From Bacteroidota bacterium (GTDB lineage Bacteria > Bacteroidota > Bacteroidia > Bacteroidales > Paludibacteraceae), in assembly GCA_017860295.1 (NCBI GenBank), contig JAFNAS010000014.1:1-64000 (forward strand): 64,000 nt of DNA, written 5' to 3'. Under the pieces are notes generated by a model that was given only the letters and a program-made list of their open reading frames with translations, was not told where the DNA came from and searched no databases. Positions 7,244-14,787 of this stretch are shown here, piece after piece. Positions within the stretch are counted from its first letter, which is position 1. Each line of letters begins with the position of its first letter. Position numbers and translations under genes: made by a program.

Positions 7244-8104
7244 GTGGATATGGCAAAAGAAAAAGTATTATTAGCCGGAGCTACTGGATATTTAGGGCGA
7301 TTCTTAACCCAGAAACTAATAGAAAAAGATTATGAAACGATAATTGTCGTTCGAAATAAAGAAAAAGTTAAATTAAAAGCTCCAAATCTAGAAATAATTG
7401 AAGCTCAAGTAACAAAACCGGATAGCTTAAAAAATATTTGCAAGAATATAGATATAGTAATTAGCACGGTTGGAATTACAAGACAACAAGATGGATTAAC
7501 TTATATGGATGTCGATTATCAGGCAAATGCAAACCTGATTGATGAAGCTAAAAAAAGTGGTGTTAAAAAATTCATCTACATATCCGTTTTAAACGGAGAA
7601 AAACTTAGGAACCTGAAAATTTGTGAGGCAAAAGAAAAATTAGTAGATTATTTAAAATCATCAGGATTAGACTACTGCATTGTTCGACCCAATGGATTTT
7701 TCTCGGATATGGCAGACTTTCTTAAAATGGCAAAAGGTGGGAAAGTTTATCTGTTCGGAGACGGAAAACTAAAACTAAATCCAATTCACGGAAAAGATTT
7801 AGCGACAGAGGTTGTTAATGCTATCAATCAAGATAAAAATGAATTCAATATTGGTGGACCTGATTTGCTTTCTCAAAACGAAATCGCAGAATTGGCATTG
7901 AAAGCATACGGAAAGCAAATTAAGATTGTTCATTTGCCCGATTGGATAAGAAAGGTTGCTCTTTGGTGTGTGCGGACATTTACGAGTTCAAAAACGTATG
8001 GTTCGATTGAATTTTTTATGACAACTATGGTTATGGATATGACTGCTCCACAATTTGGAGAAGAAAAATTAGAAAACTTTTTTAATAGCGAGGCGAGAAA
8101 ATAA
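7244..8104 (+). CDS. NmrA-like / atypical SDR NAD(P)-binding protein
   Basis: A 284-286-residue Rossmann-fold protein. The nucleotide-binding glycine motif GATGYLGR lies at residues 12-19 and is followed by a beta-alpha pattern typical of SDR family a5 (NmrA/complex I NDUFA9-like). The active-site Tyr-x3-Lys is not at its classical position, so it may sense NAD(P) rather than catalyse. Later segments YCIVRPNGFFSDM and NPIHGKDLATEVV are typical of this subgroup. The start is either GTG 7244 or ATG 7250; I favour 7250, which begins MAKEKVLL. The C-terminus has a hydrophobic stretch (WIRKVALWCVRTF) perhaps contacting membrane. It is the only gene of its cassette. Confidence 0.85.
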   Translation: MDMAKEKVLLAGATGYLGRFLTQKLIEKDYETIIVVRNKEKVKLKAPNLEIIEAQVTKPDSLKNICKNIDIVISTVGITRQQDGLTYMDVDYQANANLIDEAKKSGVKKFIYISVLNGEKLRNLKICEAKEKLVDYLKSSGLDYCIVRPNGFFSDMADFLKMAKGGKVYLFGDGKLKLNPIHGKDLATEVVNAINQDKNEFNIGGPDLLSQNEIAELALKAYGKQIKIVHLPDWIRKVALWCVRTFTSSKTYGSIEFFMTTMVMDMTAPQFGEEKLENFFNSEARK

Positions 8105-8113
8105 ATAAAAACT

Positions 8114-8250
8114 GCACACAACAATGGCTTATAGGCGATAGCGGGTAGATGCTCAATTCGTAGGTTTGTAGCCCCGCCCGGGCATTTTCTCGGTTTTAAA
8201 AGTAATACTCACGTAAACCGATACGACCCATAGCCGAGACCATTGGTGGC
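8114..8250 (+). repeat. attC-like site after the SDR gene
   Basis: The left side GCACACAACAATGGCTTAT (8114-8132) pairs with CATAGCCGAGACCATTGGTG (8229-8248), allowing one bulge of three bases. The right end reads ATTGGTGGC where GTTGGTGGC would be standard, while the next attC begins with CCACCAAC, its complement. The spacer is GC-rich for this region (GTAGCCCCGCCCGGGC). Confidence 0.7.
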
Positions 8251-8270
8251 AATCTTAACAAAACGACAAA

Positions 8271-8864
8271 ATGAGAGTAGGAATATTACTTTTTGAAGAT
8301 TTTGAAACTTTAGATGTTTTTGGACCTGTTGAAATTCTCGGCAGACTTAAAGAATATTATCAAGTTGATTTTTATTCGGAATTGGGCGAGACTGTAAATA
8401 ATTCTCATGGAGTCTCCATTGATACAAAAAAACTTGAGGACATTTCTGACGGTGTAGATATCTTTCTTATTCCAGGAGGATCTGGAACAAGAAAAGAGGT
8501 TAATAACAAAAATCTTATAGATATTATCAAGCAAATTGCTGAATTAAGTAAGTATGTTCTGACAGTTTGTACCGGGAGTGCATTACTTGCTAAAACTGGA
8601 GTATTAGACAATAAGTTTGCAACATCTAACAAAAGAGCATTTGATTGGGTAACTACGAATGGAGAAAAGGTCAAATGGATTAGAAAAGCACGTTGGACAA
8701 TTGACGATAAATTCTATACATCTTCTGGTGTAAGTGCCGGAATGGACATGACCTTAGGTTTTTTATCAGACACACACGGACTTGAATTTGCCAGAAAAGT
8801 AGCTTTTCAAATTGAATATAATTGGCAGGAAGATAAAAATAACGATAAATTTAGTGAACAATAA
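8271..8864 (+). CDS. DJ-1/PfpI family protein
   Basis: A 197-residue glutamine-amidotransferase-like fold protein of the DJ-1/PfpI superfamily. It opens with VGILLFEDFETLDVFGPVEI, the typical first strand with the conserved acidic residue. The nucleophile elbow is visible as VCTGSALLAK with Cys near residue 98, preceded by IFLIPGGSGTR. Members act as glyoxalase III, isonitrile hydratases, chaperone-like deglycases or the sensor part of AraC regulators. The exact reaction cannot be read from sequence. It is the single gene of its cassette, consistent with the detoxification theme of the array. Confidence 0.88.
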   Translation: MRVGILLFEDFETLDVFGPVEILGRLKEYYQVDFYSELGETVNNSHGVSIDTKKLEDISDGVDIFLIPGGSGTRKEVNNKNLIDIIKQIAELSKYVLTVCTGSALLAKTGVLDNKFATSNKRAFDWVTTNGEKVKWIRKARWTIDDKFYTSSGVSAGMDMTLGFLSDTHGLEFARKVAFQIEYNWQEDKNNDKFSEQ

Positions 8865-8869
8865 AAACT

Positions 8870-9006
8870 ACCACCAACACAGTGCATACATCATGCGGGT
8901 TTCAGAGCATTTTGCATGTTCATAACTCGCTGGCCCGTGCAGAAACACATGGCAGGAGAAACAATGAAAAATGTTTTTTTGGTTTGCGATAGGAACATTG
9001 TTGGCA
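8870..9006 (+). repeat. attC-like site after the DJ-1 gene
   Basis: The left end ACCACCAACA (8870-8879) pairs with TGTTGGC (8999-9005) over six or seven bases. The inner arms are poorly conserved. The left box is the complement of the TTGGTGG that opens this cassette, which supports the assignment more than the fold does. Confidence 0.5.
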
Positions 9007-9040
9007 TAGGCACAGAGCAGAGCTCTGCGCCAGCGGGGAA

Positions 9041-9478
9041 ACCAAATGGTTTGTAACAAATGGAGGCGCTTCGAAATTTGATGACACTAACTGGACTAAC
9101 TATGCTTATAATAAGGATAACGCAAATGGGATAGCAGAAAGTGGAATTATGGATATTGTTATTGACAATCAAGGAGACAAATGGTTTGCAACATTTGGTG
9201 GTTTATCTGAATTTGATAGAACGACCTGGACAACGTTTAAAACTCAAACAGATTGGTTAGAATCAGAATCTCCTGTTTTATCGACTGCGATAGATTCAAA
9301 AGGTCATAAATGGTTTGGCTCCAATGGCTGGGGCATTTCAGAATTTGATGGGGTGAAATGGACAACTTACACAACAGCCAACAGCATAGTTATTGCTCCA
9401 GTCAACGCAATAACCAAAGACACAAATGGGAATTTATGGTTTGGTACAAGTAATGGATTGTTGGAATTGACAAAATGA
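9041..9478 (+). pseudogene. 5'-truncated beta-propeller (two-component regulator propeller repeat) gene
   Basis: Three propeller repeats can be read: TKWFVTNGGASKFD, then NQGDKWFATFGGLSEFDRTT, then GHKWFGSNGWGISEFDGVKW, and a last GNLWFGTSNGLLELTK. These match the Reg_prop blade consensus of periplasmic propellers. The frame is open from about 9041, upstream of the first ATG at 9149, without a signal peptide. The attC-like site abuts directly. So the 5' part, with signal sequence and earlier blades, is missing. A short reading frame beginning ATG 8964 runs into this region in another frame and ends at 9059. I judge it a fragment left by cassette formation. Confidence 0.75.
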
Positions 9479-9533
9479 GAAAACAGTTTCGCTGACAAGT
9501 TGGGAAGTCTTTCAGAAGAACAAAAAAACCGAC

Positions 9534-9665
9534 CCCACAACGTCAGCTACCCGCAAGCACGGTAGCAGTGTTTTTCGGTGGACATCTTTCCGCTCGGGCT
9601 GCTTTTCGGCTTGACAGGAAATCGCCCGCAATCCGCCTTTGCGCGTAGCTTTCTACGTTGGTGGC
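9534..9665 (+). repeat. attC-like site after the propeller fragment
   Basis: CCACAACGTCAGCTAC (9535-9550) pairs with GTAGCTTTCTACGTTGGTGG (about 9645-9663): AGCTAC with GTAGCT and AACGT with ACGTT. The end boxes CACAAC and GTTGGTG are well formed. The spacer contains CGGTAGCAGTGTTTTTCGG and another GC-rich loop. Confidence 0.75.
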
Positions 9666-9680
9666 ATTAAAAAAACAAAA

Positions 9681-10103
9681 ATGATCCGAGAATTCGAATA
9701 TAGCGATAAATTAGACATTCAAAGATTATTTGAGGAATTGACTGACTCAAGAATTTCAGATTCTGACCTGATGAATCGGTTGGATTTTATCAATAACAGT
9801 TCGATTGACTCTTTATCTGTTTATGCTTTAAATAATTCTGTTATTGGTTTATTAGGATTTAGAATACGGGAAAATATGGAGGAAAATAGCCGTTACAGTG
9901 AAATTTCTGTAATTGTTGTAGATTCAAATTTTCAAAAACAAGGAATTGGCAAACAATTATTGGAGTTTGCTGAGCAATTAGCAAAAGATTTGAATTGTAA
10001 AGGCACTTGGTTAGTAAGTGGATTTGGAAGAAAAGAAAAAAAACACCAATTTTACAAATCATTTGGCTATGTTTCAACAGGATATGAATTTGTAAAACAA
10101 TAA
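9681..10103 (+). CDS. GNAT family N-acetyltransferase
   Basis: A 140-residue acetyltransferase of the GNAT fold, using acetyl-CoA to acetylate a small molecule or protein amine. The acetyl-CoA loop is visible as VVDSNFQKQGIGKQLLEFAE (Q/R-x-x-G-x-G/A motif), followed by the C-terminal KHQFYKSFGYV strand. I chose ATG 9681 (MIREFEYSD) because an earlier in-frame ATG at 9639 lies inside the attC-like site. It shares its cassette with a second GNAT 10 bp downstream. Some cassette-borne GNATs inactivate aminoglycosides or toxins; no such specificity is evident here. Confidence 0.88.
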   Translation: MIREFEYSDKLDIQRLFEELTDSRISDSDLMNRLDFINNSSIDSLSVYALNNSVIGLLGFRIRENMEENSRYSEISVIVVDSNFQKQGIGKQLLEFAEQLAKDLNCKGTWLVSGFGRKEKKHQFYKSFGYVSTGYEFVKQ

Positions 10104-10113
10104 TTTATGTAAT

Positions 10114-10548
10114 ATGAGCGTAACAATAAGAAAAGCAACAGAAAGCGATTTTGAGAAAGTCTATCCATTGTTTGAACAACTTTGGCCAAATAAGGAGTTA
10201 GATAAAAACGCATTAAGAATTGTGTTTAACCGAGGTGTAAATTCAGACACGGATGAATTATTATGTCTCGACTACTCCAACGAACTGATTGGATTTTGTG
10301 CTTATGCAATTGTGAACAATTTGTGGTTAGCCGGATACATATCTTACATGTATGCTATGATAGTTAATGAGACACATAGAGGAAAAGGATTTGGAACAAT
10401 GTTAATTAAAGAGTCAATAAAAAAATCTAAGGACAAGGGATTGAAACGTTTGGAATTAGATTCTGGATTTCATCGTGAAAAAGCTCATGAATTCTATATG
10501 AAACTTGGATTTGAGAAACGAGCATTTTTATTTTCATATCAATTATAA
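10114..10548 (+). CDS. GNAT family N-acetyltransferase (second of pair)
   Basis: A 144-residue GNAT enzyme. It opens with the usual first strand VTIRKATESDFEKVYPLFEQ, has the acetyl-CoA pyrophosphate loop VNETHRGKGFGTMLIKESIK near residue 88, and ends with the typical REKAHEFYMKLGFEKR segment. It begins 10 bp after the previous GNAT gene and is probably co-transcribed. The two proteins share only the general fold, so this does not look like a recent tandem duplication. Its substrate is unknown. Confidence 0.88.
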   Translation: MSVTIRKATESDFEKVYPLFEQLWPNKELDKNALRIVFNRGVNSDTDELLCLDYSNELIGFCAYAIVNNLWLAGYISYMYAMIVNETHRGKGFGTMLIKESIKKSKDKGLKRLELDSGFHREKAHEFYMKLGFEKRAFLFSYQL

Positions 10549-10568
10549 CGACGACAAAAAAAATTAAT

Positions 10569-10669
10569 GACCGCCTAATATCCGCTATGGATCATTGGCT
10601 GTCTGACGTGTATTTAGCAGGTTTAGCTCTTGCAAACCGGCCGTGCCCATTGCCTCGGTTGTTGTGCCC
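10569..10669 (+). repeat. attC-like site after the GNAT pair
   Basis: The right half CCCATTGCCTCGGTTGTTG (10646-10664) matches the right ends of the long repeats at 2613 and 3677. The left half (GACCGCCTAATATCCGC) pairs poorly with it. The left box resembles the complement of GTTAGGCGG, which opens a different cassette at 11264. The site may be a hybrid made by recombination between different attC sites. Confidence 0.5.
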
Positions 10670-10727
10670 AATTGTAAAAAAGACGCACATTGAGAGCGAT
10701 GTTTTTTGATATTTAGATAATATAACT

Positions 10728-11111
10728 ATGATAACTTGTAACAGTTTAGAAGGCAAATTTAGATGTTCTACAAAAGTAAAGGAATTTGAAATTGTATCTG
10801 ATGCAACTATTGAAAAAGGAGGTCAAGGACAAGGGTTTCGTCCACATGATATTTTGGAAAGTGCATACGCTTCATGTTTGAATATTTTTGTACAAATGCT
10901 ATGTGAGAAAATGAAAATATCATCGGATAATATTTCGGTAATGGTTGATTTGACTAGATTAGAATCGAAGACTATATTTAATTACTCCATAAAATTTGGA
11001 GACAATTTTTCAGAAGGACAAAAAGAGAAGATATTAAAGGCTGTTGAAGGATGTCCAGTAAGAAAAACGCTATCAAAATCTATAGAATTTGAATTAAAGA
11101 ATGATTTATAA
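10728..11111 (+). CDS. OsmC family protein (peroxiredoxin-like)
   Basis: A 127-residue OsmC/Ohr-type protein, a thiol-dependent peroxidase acting on organic or fatty-acid hydroperoxides in the cytoplasm. Both redox cysteines are present: SAYASCLNIF near residue 50 and VEGCPVRKTLS near 110. The RPHDILESAYASC segment is the family hallmark. Length is slightly short but within the family. It is the single gene of its cassette. Electron donor and control are not visible. Confidence 0.88.
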   Translation: MITCNSLEGKFRCSTKVKEFEIVSDATIEKGGQGQGFRPHDILESAYASCLNIFVQMLCEKMKISSDNISVMVDLTRLESKTIFNYSIKFGDNFSEGQKEKILKAVEGCPVRKTLSKSIEFELKNDL

Positions 11112-11114
11112 AAA

Positions 11115-11168
11115 ACAACCGGCCACGACAACGTCACTTATAAAACATACGTGTCATAGTTGTGCCTG
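11115..11168 (+). repeat. Short attC-like site after the OsmC gene
   Basis: GGCCACGACAAC (about 11121-11132) and GTTGTGCC (11160-11167) form end boxes, with GTCAC/GTG inside. The pairing is short and imperfect. It is followed within 5 bp by the second copy of the site found at the window start, so two attC-like sites are adjacent here. Confidence 0.4.
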
Positions 11169-11171
11169 ACG

Positions 11172-11272
11172 TAAGATTTGAGCAAAACAACAGACATATA
11201 CAGATAAGTCCCATTGGAACCTGCACAAGGCTTTAAAGGCTCTACAACAGGACTTGTCTACCCGTTAGGCGG
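11172..11272 (+). repeat. attC-like site, near copy of the site at 1-105
   Basis: About 95 bp match the first bases of the window almost exactly, including TTTGAGCAAAACAACAGAC and the loop CTGCACAAGGCTTTAAAGG. Differences are a few substitutions and a short deletion in the left box (ACATATACAGATAAGTCC). The arms GATAAGTCC / GGACTTGTC pair with one G-T. The right box is GTTAGGCGG. Confidence 0.7.
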
Positions 11273-11338
11273 CAAGCAGACAAGCAACAATGCAATAGGA
11301 AATAGGATTAAAACATAAAAATAAAAGAAGTAAATTTC

Positions 11339-11836
11339 ATGCAGAAAAAGTCTTTAGTGGTAATTGACATTCAAAATGACATTACCAAAAACTACAAAGA
11401 AATTATTGACAATGTTAATCGGTCAATAGATTGGGCAGTGGAAAATGAAATTCATGTCGTTTACATAAGGCATTATAACTTATCTGACGGCACAAGGACT
11501 TTCAAACCTAATACTCGTGGATCTGAATTAGTTTCGGACATGAAATTGGTTTCCAACAATATTTTTGAAAAATCCAAAGGCAACGCATTGACTAGTGAAG
11601 ATTTTGCTGACTTTATCAGGAAAAATGAAATAAGTGAATTTTACATTACAGGAGCAGACGCTATTGCTTGCGTGAAATCAACCGTATTTAATATGTGCAA
11701 GAAAAACTACAAAGTTACAGTCTTATCAGATTGTATTACGAGTTATGATAAAAGGAAAATTGATGAAATGCTGAATTATTACGAAAAAAATGGCAGTAAA
11801 ATAATTAAGTTGAACGACTTGTTAGCTTCTAAATAA
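11339..11836 (+). CDS. Isochorismatase-family cysteine hydrolase
   Basis: A 165-residue cysteine hydrolase of the isochorismatase superfamily (nicotinamidase-like fold). The catalytic triad can be placed: Asp in VVIDIQND near residue 9, a Lys near 78-80 (FEKSKGNAL), and the nucleophilic Cys in GADAIACVKSTVF near 110. Family members hydrolyse isochorismate, nicotinamide, carbamoyl groups or similar. The usual cis-peptide Gly/Val motif before the Cys reads ADAIAC, within family variation. The left half of the expected attC after it is missing: only a right half (GCGGCACGTTGGGCG, 11845-11859) follows. Confidence 0.85.
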   Translation: MQKKSLVVIDIQNDITKNYKEIIDNVNRSIDWAVENEIHVVYIRHYNLSDGTRTFKPNTRGSELVSDMKLVSNNIFEKSKGNALTSEDFADFIRKNEISEFYITGADAIACVKSTVFNMCKKNYKVTVLSDCITSYDKRKIDEMLNYYEKNGSKIIKLNDLLASK

Positions 11837-11844
11837 AAATGACA

Positions 11845-11860
11845 GCGGCACGTTGGGCGA
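11845..11860 (+). repeat. Right half of an attC-like site
   Basis: GCGGCACGTTGGGCG looks like the right-hand end of an attC, with box GTTGGGCG. There is no matching left arm before it. The left box of the next attC (CGCCCAAC, about 12504-12511) is its exact complement. This pair of ends marks the second nitroreductase cassette. Confidence 0.55.
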
Positions 11861-11877
11861 TGGAGAAAAGAAAAAAC

Positions 11878-12495
11878 ATGGAACTTAAAGAAACAATTGA
11901 AAAAAGACGCACTATTCGAGATTTTCAGAATAAGATTATTCCGATAAATATAATAGAATATGCCATTGAAAATGGATTTAAAGCGCCGACATACAACCAT
12001 CTTAGAGAATGGGATTTTGTATTAATTAGCAGTTTGCAATCAAAACTAAAACTCATAGAATCCGAGCAACTTGATAAGATAATTGATTATGATGAGCTTG
12101 AGGCAATTTTCAGGAATGAAGATACAATTATGAAAGAAATGTATTTGGATGCAATCCCAAAACAGAAAAAGATGATTTTGGATGCTCCATCTATAGTTAT
12201 TGTTGTTTTTAAGCCTAAGACAAGAGTAGAGAATGCAAAAAAAATCTATGATCTAAATTGTCTTGCATCTGTATGGGCTTGCATTGAGAATTTTTTATTA
12301 AGTTTAGCAGAGCATGATGTTTACGGAGTAACGTTTATTCCGCAAAATATAGATATTATAAAGAAAAAGTTAGGAATTCCTGACGAATTGGAAATAGCAT
12401 CAATAATTCCGATTGGATATAAATCTGATAGTGCTAAAATTCTGAAACAGAATAGAATAAATATCATTGAAAGGATTCATAGTGAGAATTGGTAA
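11878..12495 (+). CDS. Nitroreductase family protein
   Basis: A 205-residue FMN-dependent nitroreductase-like protein. It opens with LKETIEKRRTIRDFQNKIIP, the standard family start with the Arg-x-x-x-R-x-F FMN-phosphate motif, and continues with KAPTYNHLREWDFVLI. Later comes ASVWACIENFLLSLAEHDVYG, the dimer helix, and LEIASIIPIGYKSD, the late strand. The ATG at 11878 is preferred; an earlier in-frame ATG at 11839 runs through the attC half-site. It is only distantly like the nitroreductase at 3840, so it is not a recent duplicate. It is the last cassette of the array. Confidence 0.87.
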   Translation: MELKETIEKRRTIRDFQNKIIPINIIEYAIENGFKAPTYNHLREWDFVLISSLQSKLKLIESEQLDKIIDYDELEAIFRNEDTIMKEMYLDAIPKQKKMILDAPSIVIVVFKPKTRVENAKKIYDLNCLASVWACIENFLLSLAEHDVYGVTFIPQNIDIIKKKLGIPDELEIASIIPIGYKSDSAKILKQNRINIIERIHSENW

Positions 12496-12499
12496 AACA

Positions 12500-12933
12500 G
12501 CTACGCCCAACATTATATGAATTTTATTGGGATGGAATTGCTGATTTTAAAGTGGTTACTTCTAATTTAGCTTTTAATGTCTCGATAGGATATCGCTACA
12601 AAATCCCCGTTCGACGGAACGGGAGCTACAAGTTAATCGTTCATTCTTATCTTTATGCTGCTCATTTCTGAATGCTGAAAATTAGTCCTATTCGGTTGCT
12701 GGCTGTTGGTTCTGTTGCCGACAATTGACAGTGGATTATACAGGCCCGTTTATTTTCTTTTATGGTAAAGAAACCGGAACGGGTCTTGTTATGTATCTGC
12801 TCTTGTGCCGGTTTGCAGCCTGTTTCCCGCCGTTTGCAGATTTTATTTTACCCGACAGTTGAAATCCCTCATTTTTGCATTGAAATATGACGCACGGTAT
12901 CGTTCATCGTGCTGGTAAATACCTTATTCTTCA
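12500..12933. other. Cassette-array boundary and gene-free stretch
   Basis: About 430 bp without a convincing gene. It begins with an attC left box (GCCCAAC near 12505) whose right half is missing, so the array appears to break off here. A hairpin CCCGTTC/GAACGGG is seen at about 12606-12622. Base composition then rises towards the GC content of the following chromosome. I see no tRNA or clear att site. Confidence 0.5.
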
Positions 12934-13362
12934 ATGAAACTACGATGGAAAATAACCAATGGTATGCTGTTGATCCTGATAGGATTGTTGCATGTACAGT
13001 TGGCGTTGTCGCCTGATGGTGCCGGTCAACAATTTCAGCAGATGGCGGAAACATTCTTTTTTAAAGTCAGCAAAGGATTGGACGAGTTGCCTATTGTGGC
13101 AGGAAAAACAAACAGTGAAATTTTTGCCGCGTTCTGGTTCTTTTACTTTGGGCTGTTGCTTATCCCGTTGGGATTGCTTGTTCATAGTATCGAAAAGGAG
13201 GGTAGGACTTTGCCCCATTACTTTACGATAGCTTATCTGATAGCTGTACTGATCGGATGTTATATGATTCCGAATTCGGGTATGACCTTTATTATGCTTC
13301 CTCATGCCATTTACATGTTGGTTGGCAACTGTGTGAAAAGTAGAAAAACACGTGCTAAATAG
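12934..13362 (+). CDS. Small membrane protein (DUF6463-like)
   Basis: A 142-residue protein with four likely membrane helices: near residues 8-26, 68-84, 97-112 and 117-133. The layout and the HVQLALSP / FFYFGLLLIPLG segments resemble DUF6463 proteins, a family of unknown role; the assignment is from memory and tentative. The start ATG 12934 gives an immediate Lys-Arg-rich N-terminus followed by the first helix. It is separated from the next gene by 2 bp and is probably co-transcribed with it. Confidence 0.7.
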   Translation: MKLRWKITNGMLLILIGLLHVQLALSPDGAGQQFQQMAETFFFKVSKGLDELPIVAGKTNSEIFAAFWFFYFGLLLIPLGLLVHSIEKEGRTLPHYFTIAYLIAVLIGCYMIPNSGMTFIMLPHAIYMLVGNCVKSRKTRAK

Positions 13363-13364
13363 AT

Positions 13365-14207
13365 ATGTTGATCGGTATGTATAAGTACAAATTTATCCCC
13401 GGTCTTCTCTGCATCGCGGCAGCTCTTTGTCTTATGTTCGCTTTGATGGGGTATGCACCTTTCTATGCGCCTTCCTATTTCTTTTGGATCGGGGCCATCC
13501 TTTCGCTCGCGGGTCTTGTTTCGCTGCTAAAGCCGTTATCGTTTCTGTTTGTTTTTAACCGCCGTATTGCCATGGTGGTAGTCGGTTGCGGCCTGTTGCT
13601 GATAGTTGCGTCGCTTTACTGGCCGGTGCCTACTTATCATGCTGCCGCCAACCGGAAAATAGATGCTTTGTTGCCCGATTACTCCTTTTGCGAGTATCAC
13701 GAGGCGCTGGTCGATGCACCGCCCGAAGCCGTCAAACGAGCCTTGCAAACCACCGCCGTAGATGATGTTCCGGTTATTCGTCTTCTTACCACCATCAGAG
13801 GCATTAACGATCGACATGCAAAAAACAAAAGTACCATTTCTATACAAAAATAGGCGCGTTCGGATACGTTTTCAACTCCCGACTTCACCTTTTTTGTCGT
13901 CGATTCAACCGAATTGGTCACGGTAATGCTCCTCAACGCATCGACCGATGTACCGCCGCCACCGGTTAAAACGCCGGAACAGTTTCGGGTATTTCGTAAA
14001 CCGGGTTATATTAAAGTGGCGATTAATTTCCGCTTTATTCCTCAGCGTAACGGACAAACATTGGTTACGACAGAGACCCGTAACTATGCCATGACAAAGG
14101 AAGATGCCCGTGTATTTGCTCGTTACTGGCGTATTATCTATCCTGGCAGCGCCATCATTCGGCGGGTCTGGCTTGATGAGTTGATAAAGCGGGCAGGGAA
14201 GATATAA
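13365..14207 (+). pseudogene. Membrane / SRPBCC-like protein split by an in-frame TAG
   Basis: The frame runs from ATG 13365 to TAA 14207 (280 codons) with one interruption, TAG at 13851-13853 (codon 163). Both halves read as one protein. The N-terminal part has three membrane helices, then YHEALVDAPPEAVKRALQTT, which resembles the opening of SRPBCC/START-like ligand-binding domains. The downstream half continues with TFFVVDSTELVTVML, a predicted strand region, and FRVFRKPGYIKVAINFRFI. No frameshift is needed. I take it as a recent nonsense mutation, an assembly error, or, less likely, stop readthrough. The second half has no good start of its own (only TTG 13914). Confidence 0.7.
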
Positions 14208-14382
14208 TGGTATGCAGTGTGGTATGGACATTCTGCTTTTTGTTTGCTTAATCAGTGGACACCTGTTTTCATATCATATAAACCTGCTAATTGCTTTGTG
14301 AAACGAACCATTTTGTGAGTAAACACAAATGCAAAATGCCGGCATTGAGTTTTATAGAATAATTAAAAACAAACTATTTACA

Positions 14383-14784
14383 ATGAAAAGGAACATTCTC
14401 TTGGTCAGAACAGCCGGAGTGATCACAACGCTTTTCAGTGTTTTTCATCTCTCTTTTTATTGGTTATTTCATTGGAAAGAACGGCTGAGTTGCCTCGATA
14501 CAGATACATGGGCCATCTTTCATGCTTTCAACTATGGAATGAACATGATGTTCATTCTCTTTGCCCTGATCTCGCTCTTTATGACGAAAAAACTATTGTC
14601 GGAGTCGTTAGGAAAGGTGTTGCTGGTGTTTATGTCGTCCATTTACGTGATGCGTATTATCAGCGAATTTGTACTATGGAGGTGTCAGCAGCCGATGTCG
14701 GCCGTAATAATTATTCTATGCCTGCTGCCTGCTGTCTTATATTTACTACCTTTGTTTGGTAAACGCAATAAGCTGCAAGATTGA
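14383..14784 (+). CDS. Small four-helix membrane protein, unknown function
   Basis: A 133-residue hydrophobic protein with four predicted membrane helices (about residues 5-23, 44-64, 75-92 and 103-122). It is not recognised beyond that. I prefer ATG 14383 (MKRNILLV) to the in-frame ATG at 14329 because it gives a short positive N-terminus before the first helix. It ends 3 bp before the LytS-type kinase and is probably in its operon. It could be an accessory or sensed partner of that two-component system, though this is only positional inference. Confidence 0.7.
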   Translation: MKRNILLVRTAGVITTLFSVFHLSFYWLFHWKERLSCLDTDTWAIFHAFNYGMNMMFILFALISLFMTKKLLSESLGKVLLVFMSSIYVMRIISEFVLWRCQQPMSAVIIILCLLPAVLYLLPLFGKRNKLQD

Positions 14785-14787
14785 GAT

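Noticed and set aside
12489-12671. 60-codon frame directly after the last nitroreductase
   Set aside because: It starts inside the nitroreductase and continues through the attC half-site and a hairpin; no protein features.
13851-13853. TAG as a pyrrolysine or other recoded codon
   Set aside because: No pyrrolysine machinery or recoding element is visible, and Bacteroidales do not normally use it; nonsense mutation is simpler.
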